Assembly: GCA_035570275.1 (NCBI GenBank)
Contig: DATMNI010000184.1
Coordinates: 1 to 10,896, forward strand
Direction: 5' to 3'
Origin: DATMNI01 sp035570275
GTDB taxonomy: Bacteria > Acidobacteriota > Terriglobia > Bryobacterales > Bryobacteraceae
Length of the DNA: 10,896 bases
Shown: positions 5,672 through 10,896 of the stretch, in pieces
How positions within the stretch are numbered: the first letter of the stretch is position 1
Layout of the letters: each line of letters starts with the position of its first letter
Notes under the pieces: model-generated
Databases searched by the model: none
What the model was told of the DNA's origin: nothing
What the model saw: only the letters and a program-made list of their open reading frames with translations
Translations under genes and position numbers: made by a program

Positions 5672-8035
5672 ATGCGGGAAGTGGTGCACATCCTGTTCGG
5701 AGCGGCGTTTACCGTGGGCGTTTCGGTCGCATTGGGCCTGACGCTGATGCGCCGGCTGGGACTGGTGTGGCACCGGATGGAGGCGGCGCTGCTGGCTTTC
5801 ATCGCCGGCAGCGCATGCCTGAGCTTCTTGACCGCACTCCTGTGTCTGGTGCATCAGGCGCGGCGGGGAGTGTTCCTGTGGGGCGGGCTGGCAGCCATCG
5901 GCTGGGCGATTTGGGAGGAGCGAAGAGAACGCCAGGGGCTGGGGGCCGGGGGCCGGGGGTCGGGAGTCGGCGGCCTGGGGCCGGAGCTCGGGGGCCGGGG
6001 GCCGGGGGCAGGTTCACGGCCGATTCGCCCCGGAAGTCCCAGCACACCCCGACGCAAGCGGTTACCGGCCGTGCCGTTCGGCTGGCTACTCTTGTTTTCC
6101 CTGGTGTTTATGGCATTTTTTCTGTGCTACTTCTTTAATGCCATGGCTCCGGAAACCAGCCCGGACGGCAGCGGCTATCATCTGGGAAACGTGGCGCGGA
6201 TGTGGAGGCATCACGGCTTCGATTGGGATTATCGCAGCATGTACTCCTACCTCTCGCAGGGAATGGAGATGCTGTTCCTGGTGGCGTTCGCGTTCGGGGG
6301 CCACTCGGCGGCCGCCATGGTGCATTTCACTTTTCTCAACGCGCTCCCGTTGCTGATGGTGGTCTACGGCAGGCGGTTCGGTTTTCCGCGGGCCGGCGTA
6401 TTCGGCGCCATTCTGGTGTACGCCTGCCCGGTGATTGGCATGGACGGCACGGCCGCATATAACGATCTGGCGGTTGCAACCCTGACTTTCGCAGTCTTTT
6501 ACCTGCTTCAGGTATGGGATGAGGTAAGATCATCTAACATATTGTTATTGATAGGCTTACTGTGCGGATCGGCTTTCGGCGTCAAATATACGGCGTTCCT
6601 GGTTTTTCCGGTGGCGATGGCTTTTGCGGGTTGGCACGGGGCACGGCTGCGCGGTCTGATACTGCTGGCGGTTCCGGCCAGTCTCATGGTCGCCCCGTGG
6701 ATTGTGCGCAACTGGATCTGGGTCGGCAACCCCATGGCGCCCTTCCTGAACGCCGGGTTCCCCAACCCGTACTACCACGCCGGGATGGAGAAGATTTATG
6801 TCGATAGCCTGAGCCACTACATGGGAATCCAGCACGCGTGGGAAATCCCCCTGCAACTCACGATGCGTGGAAGCCTGGTTGAGGGTTTGGCAGGCCCGGC
6901 CTTTCTGCTGGCGCCCTTGGCGCTGCTGGCGCTTCGCTCACCGCAGCTTGGCTCATCCCAGCTTGGCTCATCCCAGCTTGGCTCACCCCAGGGGAGCCAA
7001 CGCCAGGCCGGGAGGTTGCTGGCCGCGGCCGTGGTTTTCGCGGTGCCGGCGTATTTCAACACCGGCGCGCGGTTTCTCATTCCCGCGCTGCCGTTTGTCG
7101 CCTTGGCCCTGGGGTTGGGGCTATCGCAGTCGCGCGGCGTGCTGCTGGCGGTAGCTCTCTTCCATGCCGTAGTTTCCTGGCCCGCGGTGCTCAGCACCTA
7201 TTGCGACCACTGGGCGTGGCGGGTGGCGTCCATTCCAGTGAAAGCGGCGTTGCGGCGGGAACCGGAATGGCCGTACATCCTGCAGCGCCTGGGCGACCTC
7301 GCTCTGAAGGGACCTATCGAACAGGCTGTGCCGGCGGGCGAGAAGATCTTCTCCTTCGCCGGACGGCCGGATGCCTACATCGACCGCGATATCGTGGTCC
7401 AATACGAGTCCACCCTGGGCAATCTGGTGCAGGACATCCTGCAGGCCCCCGCTGCCCATCCTCCGAAACACCTGCAGGCCTTCCAATTCCTCCCGGTGAC
7501 TGCCCGCGGGGTTCGCGTGGTCAACCTCGCCGCGGCGGCCAACTTCTGGACCGTGGCCGAAATGCGCATCCGGTCGCAGGGCAGGGAACTGGGCCGTTCG
7601 CCTGGCTGGCGGGTGAGTGCCTGGCCTAACGGGTGGGAGGCGCCGCTGGCATTCGACAATAGCTACGCAACCCGTTGGTCCACCTGGCAAGCCATGTCGC
7701 CCGGAGCCCGCCTGCAAGCGGAGTGGAGCCAGGCCGAAACGGTGGATTCGGTCTGGCTGGAATGCGACCCGGCATGGGAAGCTAAAGTTCAAGTTGAAGT
7801 TTTGACGGAGCGTGGCCGCTGGGTTGCGATCACGGACACCGCCGAACGTTCCACGGTGGATTTACCAACCGGTATCCGGCGCGCGGCGAGCCGTGATGTG
7901 AAGGGGCTGGGGATACGATTTCTGTGGATCAACGGTTCGGATTTTTGCGCCGAGGACATGAAGAATTACTCGAAGTTCTGGGGCATCACTCTGGTGGGGG
8001 AGGCCAATGGAACCCGGTTCTACCGTATCGATTAA
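5672..8035 (+). CDS. GT-C-like membrane glycosyltransferase with C-terminal discoidin-like domain
   Basis: 787 residues. Hydrophobic segments at about 6-27, 36-60, 68-82 and 136-156, and many more up to about 500, give roughly a dozen membrane spans. The first large loop has APETSPDGSGYH (159-170), with Asp165 where GT-C/ArnT-like enzymes (GT39/PMT_2 clan) place the catalytic acid before an aromatic/His cluster. Such enzymes move sugars from polyprenyl-phosphate carriers outside the membrane; donor and acceptor are unknown here. The last about 150 residues contain PLAFDNSYATRWSTWQ (near 657-672), the hallmark of a discoidin/F5-8C (CBM32-like) sugar-binding fold. A Gly-rich linker (about 88-116) is encoded by an 11-unit heptamer array, and residues about 420-439 by a 15-bp repeat. 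ATG directly follows the lipoprotein TAA; no ribosome site of its own, so translational coupling is likely. The family call is by motif and topology. Confidence 0.75.
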   Translation: MREVVHILFGAAFTVGVSVALGLTLMRRLGLVWHRMEAALLAFIAGSACLSFLTALLCLVHQARRGVFLWGGLAAIGWAIWEERRERQGLGAGGRGSGVGGLGPELGGRGPGAGSRPIRPGSPSTPRRKRLPAVPFGWLLLFSLVFMAFFLCYFFNAMAPETSPDGSGYHLGNVARMWRHHGFDWDYRSMYSYLSQGMEMLFLVAFAFGGHSAAAMVHFTFLNALPLLMVVYGRRFGFPRAGVFGAILVYACPVIGMDGTAAYNDLAVATLTFAVFYLLQVWDEVRSSNILLLIGLLCGSAFGVKYTAFLVFPVAMAFAGWHGARLRGLILLAVPASLMVAPWIVRNWIWVGNPMAPFLNAGFPNPYYHAGMEKIYVDSLSHYMGIQHAWEIPLQLTMRGSLVEGLAGPAFLLAPLALLALRSPQLGSSQLGSSQLGSPQGSQRQAGRLLAAAVVFAVPAYFNTGARFLIPALPFVALALGLGLSQSRGVLLAVALFHAVVSWPAVLSTYCDHWAWRVASIPVKAALRREPEWPYILQRLGDLALKGPIEQAVPAGEKIFSFAGRPDAYIDRDIVVQYESTLGNLVQDILQAPAAHPPKHLQAFQFLPVTARGVRVVNLAAAANFWTVAEMRIRSQGRELGRSPGWRVSAWPNGWEAPLAFDNSYATRWSTWQAMSPGARLQAEWSQAETVDSVWLECDPAWEAKVQVEVLTERGRWVAITDTAERSTVDLPTGIRRAASRDVKGLGIRFLWINGSDFCAEDMKNYSKFWGITLVGEANGTRFYRID
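5934..6010 (+). repeat. Heptanucleotide tandem array (11 units) with G-quadruplex potential, inside coding sequence
   Basis: Every 7 bp from 5934 a unit begins: AGGGGCT, GGGGGCC twice, GGGGGTC, GGGAGTC, GGCGGCC, TGGGGCC, GGAGCTC, GGGGGCC twice, GGGGGCA. The consensus is GGGGGCC. Three units (21 bp) encode seven residues, giving the GxGxGGR-like linker. Four G-runs of 4-5 with 2-nt loops (5935-5959) form a textbook G4 motif on the coding strand, with a second partial set at 5977-6008. Each single-unit change would shift the reading frame. Confidence 0.92.
6929..6988 (+). repeat. In-frame 15-bp tandem repeat in the glycosyltransferase gene
   Basis: CAGCTTGGCTCATCC at 6944 and 6959, then CAGCTTGGCTCACCC at 6974; a degenerate unit GCGCTTCGCTCACCG precedes at 6929. 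It encodes repeating QLGSS pentapeptides in a non-membrane loop. The last unit also pairs with downstream sequence: TTGGCTC (6978-6984) and GAGCCAA (6994-7000). Being 15 bp, copy changes keep the frame. Confidence 0.88.
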
Positions 8036-9548
8036 AGCGGCGGTAGCGACGAAAGCGGCCGGGGCGTTGCTTCTGACCCTTTTTGCGGTCAACGTCTACC
8101 GCGCTGCCATGCAGTCGATCACGCCGCCGGAGGCCGCCACGTATAACCGTTTCGTGGGCCCGAGCCTGCAGGAGGCACTGGCGTTGACGACAGCCAACAA
8201 TCATGTTCTCAATACGTTCCTGGCTCGGATCTCAACTAAAATCTTTCATCTGACCGATCTGTCGCTGCGGCTGCCTAGCCTGATGGGGGGAGCCCTTTAT
8301 TTCTGGGCGGTTTTCCGGTTGGCGCGCCGGGCTTTCGGCAGCGGTCCACTGTTTCTGGCGGCGGTCGCTCTGCTGTCGCTCAATCCGCTGGTGCTGGATT
8401 ACCTGTCGATGGCGCGCGGGTACGGCCTGGCGCTGGCGTTCTGGATGTGGGCGCTCGACCTGATGTTAGAGTATCTGGAATCTGATCAGCCTGTTGTAGG
8501 GACAAAGTTAAACCTGGCAGGTATGTGTCTTGGGCTAAGTGTAGCTGCCAATTTGGCTTTCCTGGTTCCCACTATAGCCTTGGCCGTTACTTTCAGCCTT
8601 CGGCCGGCGCTGTGTCAGTCGTCAATCGGAAAAACCAAGCAGATGGAAGACACCGGGCGCAGGTTTCAGGACTTGTGGCTTCCGGCCTTTATCACAGCCT
8701 TCCTGATTCTGGTTATCCCTGCAAATCACACCGATTTCGCTACCTTCGATCATCCGACCTTTAACCAGGGAGCGACCAGCCTCCGGCAGACGCTGAACTC
8801 GCTGACCGCCCTTTCGCTGTACCACGGCAATCCAGCGGGCCTGCCGCCATGGCTGGCGGGGGCGGTTCGGTTCGGGGTGGCGGGACTGGTCATCGGGGCG
8901 CTGATCCTGTTGATGCAAAGCCCCAAGGCCATACGAAGCCCCCAGACGGTAACTGAAAAGACGGTTGAAAAGACGGCTGAAAACCAGATGCAGGCCGTTA
9001 GGCCGGTGCCGCGCGCAGGGCAGGCCGCGCCATCGCCAGGGCTGCCCTATTTGCTGGCCGGGACCATTCTGGTCAGCTTCGCCGGGCTGGAACTGGGGCA
9101 TCGGGTTCTGCGGATCGCGTTTCCGCTCGGGCGGAGCGGCCTCTACTTTATCCCGGTGCTCACTTTGGCGGGATTGTGCCTGGTTCATCGACTCAATCGG
9201 AGGGCTGTCGAGTGGGCAATGCTATTGGTCCCCGCTGTGTATTTGCTTCAGTTCAACGTGAACCGCTACGGCGAGTGGCCCGAGTATGCCAATGCGCGGT
9301 CGGTCATTAAGGCAATTCGACAGGATTCAAAGTGGCGGCCGGTAAGGGCTGCCGCCAGTCCAGGGCTGGACCAGGTTCTGAACTATTACCGCGCCCGCTA
9401 CGCTTTGGGCCTGTGGCCCCAGGTGCAAGCTGTTCCCGGCAGCGGTTCTTTCGATTATTACGCCTTAAATCGCGCGGATAAGAGTCTGGTTACAGCCCGG
9501 CACCTGCACGTGATTTGGCAGGACGGCAACCTGACAGTAGCCCGGTAG
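8007..9548 (+). CDS. Second GT-C-like (PMT_2/GT39 type) membrane protein
   Basis: 513 residues, overlapping the end of the previous gene by 29 bp, which implies coupled expression. The N-terminal third is typical of the PMT_2/ArnT-like group: one membrane segment (about 15-33), then a first loop with TANNHVLNTFLARIS (61-76) and LSLRLPSLMGG (85-95), followed by paired membrane helices. More hydrophobic helices run to about residue 420, and the protein ends in a small soluble tail. In relatives the first loop usually begins with Asp-Glu; here the place reads PPEAATYN (40-47), so the usual Asp is replaced by Pro and only Glu42 remains. It may use a different acid, act as a non-catalytic partner of the gene before it, or be a divergent enzyme. 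ATG 8007 has GGGGGAGG only 3 nt upstream, a short spacing. A stretch near 8466-8720 is poorer in GC than the flanks. Confidence 0.72.
   Translation: MEPGSTVSIKAAVATKAAGALLLTLFAVNVYRAAMQSITPPEAATYNRFVGPSLQEALALTTANNHVLNTFLARISTKIFHLTDLSLRLPSLMGGALYFWAVFRLARRAFGSGPLFLAAVALLSLNPLVLDYLSMARGYGLALAFWMWALDLMLEYLESDQPVVGTKLNLAGMCLGLSVAANLAFLVPTIALAVTFSLRPALCQSSIGKTKQMEDTGRRFQDLWLPAFITAFLILVIPANHTDFATFDHPTFNQGATSLRQTLNSLTALSLYHGNPAGLPPWLAGAVRFGVAGLVIGALILLMQSPKAIRSPQTVTEKTVEKTAENQMQAVRPVPRAGQAAPSPGLPYLLAGTILVSFAGLELGHRVLRIAFPLGRSGLYFIPVLTLAGLCLVHRLNRRAVEWAMLLVPAVYLLQFNVNRYGEWPEYANARSVIKAIRQDSKWRPVRAAASPGLDQVLNYYRARYALGLWPQVQAVPGSGSFDYYALNRADKSLVTARHLHVIWQDGNLTVAR
8946..8984 (+). repeat. Short in-frame repeat (about 12 bp, 3 units) in a loop of the second GT-C gene
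   Basis: ACGGTTGAAAAG (8961) and ACGGCTGAAAAC (8973) follow a longer related unit, ACGGTAACTGAAAAG (8946). It encodes TVTEKTVEKTAEN, a charged loop between membrane segments. Confidence 0.65.
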
Positions 9549-9605
9549 GGCCATGCGCCAACGCGGCCAGGGTGGTGGTTTTCGGCCACCGGAGGCCGTG
9601 CCGGG
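9541..9605 (+). other. Large stem-loop spanning the stop codon at the end of the glycosyltransferase operon
   Basis: CCCGGTAGGGCC (9541-9552, containing the TAG stop) pairs with GGCCGTGCCGGG (9594-9605) in a 12-position stem with one mismatch and one G-T pair. Inside, GGTGG (9574-9578) pairs with CCACC (9586-9590). No T-run follows, so it is not a standard intrinsic terminator; it could stabilise the mRNA 3' end or be incidental GC-rich pairing. Confidence 0.4.
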
Positions 9606-9646
9606 ATACGGTTAATCCATAGATAAATAAACGGGTTTTGTTTGGC

Positions 9647-9683
9647 TATAACCTTGCACTGTGCCGGGTGTACGTAACGGGAG
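9647..9683 (+). promoter_or_regulatory. Candidate -10 and clear ribosome-binding site of the FecR gene
   Basis: GGGAG (9679-9683) lies 6 nt before ATG 9690, the clearest Shine-Dalgarno in the window, and decides that start. TATAAC (9647-9652) upstream is a possible -10 within an AT-rich stretch (9611-9652); I see no convincing -35 box. Confidence 0.5.
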
Positions 9684-9689
9684 ATTCTT

Positions 9690-10896
9690 ATGGGACGCAC
9701 ACCCAAGTTTCGGTTCTTGGCTTTGACGGGCGCGGTGCTGTTGACCGCTGTTGGTTTCACCCCCGCTCGCGCTCAGGATCCCGACGATCTCAAGCGTGGC
9801 GTGGCCCGCATCAGTTTGATGAATGGCGATGTCTCCGTCCGCCGCGGCGATTCCGGCGACTGGGTGGCGGGCGTGATCAACGCTCCGTTGATGACCGAAG
9901 ACCGCATTGCCACCGCCGCCGGCTCCCGGGGAGAGGTGCAATTCGACTCGGCCAACATGCTGCGCTTCGGCGCCAATACCGAACTGCGGCTGACACAATT
10001 GGAGTCTGGCCGGTACCAGATGGCGCTGGCACACGGCATCATTACCTACCGCGTATTGCGGCCCTCCGACGCCAATGCCGAAATCGACACTCCGAACGTT
10101 TCCGTAAGGCCCGCAAAGCAGGGAAGTTATCGCATCTCCGTGAACGAAGCAGGCGAGACGGAAGTTACCGCCCGGACCGGCGACGTGGAGGTTTTCACGC
10201 CCACAGGATCGCAGTGGGTTCGGGCCGGACAAACGCTGATGGCGCGCGGCACGGCCTCCGACCCCGAATTCCAGATTGTGACGGCGAACGGACCCGACGA
10301 GTGGGACCGCTGGAGCGACGGCCGCGACCGGACACTTTTGCAGTCCAACAGCCCGCGCTACGTGGGCCCCGGCATCTCCGGCTCCGAGGATTTGGACACG
10401 TACGGAAACTGGACCAACGTGCCCGAGTACGGCAACGTCTGGCAGCCGGCAGTGGCTGCCGATTGGGCGCCTTATCAGAATGGCCGCTGGGTTTGGGAAG
10501 ACTGGTATGGATGGACCTGGGTGAGTTACGATCCGTGGGGATGGGCTCCTTACCATTACGGCCGGTGGTTCCATCGCGACGGATTTGGCTGGGGCTGGTA
10601 TCCCGGCGTGTTCGGTGCCCGGCACTACTGGTCGCCGGCGCTGGTGGGCTTCTTCGGATTTGGTGGCCGCGGAATCGGCGTGGGCTTCGGATTCGGAAAT
10701 ATTGGTTGGGTTCCGCTGGCGCCGTTTGAAGTCTTCCGCCCCTGGTGGGGACGTGGCTTCAACGGACGGGAAGGCTTCAACCGTTCCGTTAACTTCACTA
10801 ATGTAAGCATAACAAACATATATAGAAATGCGCGTGTTAACAACGGCGTCCATGGCGTTGGTGTCGCGGAATTCCAGAGCGGCCGGTTCAACAGTA
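9690..10896 (+). CDS. Secreted FecR-domain protein with DUF6600-like Trp/Tyr-rich region (3' end outside window)
   Basis: Open from ATG 9690 to the window edge without a stop: 402 codons plus one base. A Sec signal peptide (basic GRTPKFR, hydrophobic LALTGAVLLTAV, cleavage after ARA) is followed by a FecR-like domain (about 37-175): the start RISLMNGDVSVRRG, then ITTAAGS-like IATAAGSRGEVQF and ANTELRL, then an ARTGDVEVFT strand. After about residue 245 comes an aromatic region, WAPYQNGRWVWED, GWTWVSYDPWGWAPYHYGRW and GWYPG, matching DUF6600 as seen in Acidobacteriota. The final part (NFTNVSITNIYRN, then NGVHGVGVAEF) is typical of that family. There is no membrane anchor besides the signal, so it is probably periplasmic or outer-surface rather than an iron-sensing FecR regulator. 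Function unknown; ligand or envelope interaction is a guess. Codons near 10789-10842 are AT-rich (ATA, AGA) unlike the rest. Confidence 0.85.
   Translation, partial: MGRTPKFRFLALTGAVLLTAVGFTPARAQDPDDLKRGVARISLMNGDVSVRRGDSGDWVAGVINAPLMTEDRIATAAGSRGEVQFDSANMLRFGANTELRLTQLESGRYQMALAHGIITYRVLRPSDANAEIDTPNVSVRPAKQGSYRISVNEAGETEVTARTGDVEVFTPTGSQWVRAGQTLMARGTASDPEFQIVTANGPDEWDRWSDGRDRTLLQSNSPRYVGPGISGSEDLDTYGNWTNVPEYGNVWQPAVAADWAPYQNGRWVWEDWYGWTWVSYDPWGWAPYHYGRWFHRDGFGWGWYPGVFGARHYWSPALVGFFGFGGRGIGVGFGFGNIGWVPLAPFEVFRPWWGRGFNGREGFNRSVNFTNVSITNIYRNARVNNGVHGVGVAEFQSGRFNS

Noticed and set aside
5149..6138. Alternative plus-strand frame (329 residues) overlapping the lipoprotein and first glycosyltransferase
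   Set aside because: It stays open because GC-rich DNA and the heptamer array lack stops in all frames; the chosen frames give a lipobox signal and membrane helices, this one gives neither.
9612..10853. Long minus-strand open frame (413 residues) opposite the FecR gene
   Set aside because: The plus strand there has a good ribosome site, a signal peptide and FecR/DUF6600 motifs; the minus frame has none of these.

Overview
The window reads as a piece of a moderately GC-rich Acidobacteriota genome, most likely from the Bryobacterales/Solibacter side. The best marker is an 814-residue orphan double-FtsX permease of the ADOP type (acidobacterial duplicated orphan permease), with no ABC ATPase next to it. 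Supporting signs are a FecR protein with a DUF6600-like Trp/Tyr-rich region, a pair of tiny secreted proteins with a YE(D/E)xP core, and short G-rich tandem repeats inside and between genes. The assignment is inference from family knowledge; no rRNA or other phylogenetic marker is present.

Layout: (1) 2-574 (+) is the 3' end of a secreted metallophosphatase/5'-nucleotidase. (2) 664-1346 (-) is a low-density accessory patch: two tandem, related mini secreted proteins, and before them a 53-codon open segment that may be a gene relic. (3) 1347-2210 (-) is a RES/Xre type II toxin-antitoxin module, antitoxin first, with a palindrome over its probable -35 box. (4) 2211-2614 has no convincing gene; it holds the antitoxin control region, a strong intrinsic terminator serving the permease gene, and an 18-bp tandem repeat. 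(5) 2615-5059 (-) is the ADOP permease. (6) About 5060-5143 is a divergent promoter region. (7) 5144-9548 (+) is a tight three-gene unit: a small putative lipoprotein, a polytopic GT-C-like glycosyltransferase with a C-terminal discoidin-like domain, and a second GT-C-like membrane protein. The junctions are zero-gap and overlapping, so co-expression is likely; the unit probably acts at the cell envelope in glycan or glycoprotein assembly. (8) 9690-end (+) is a secreted FecR/DUF6600 protein cut by the window edge.

The most unusual signals are at repeat level. An 11-unit heptamer array (5934-6010) lies in the coding frame of the first glycosyltransferase. Seven is not a multiple of three, so gain or loss of one unit would shift the frame: a candidate on/off switch, and also a strong G-quadruplex motif. 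Two minus-strand genes (antitoxin and permease) each carry a short tandem duplication exactly across the start codon. In both, the purine-rich bases after the duplicated ATG become the Shine-Dalgarno-like element, 8 nt before the ATG actually used. In-frame 15-bp and 12-bp repeats also occur in the two glycosyltransferase genes.
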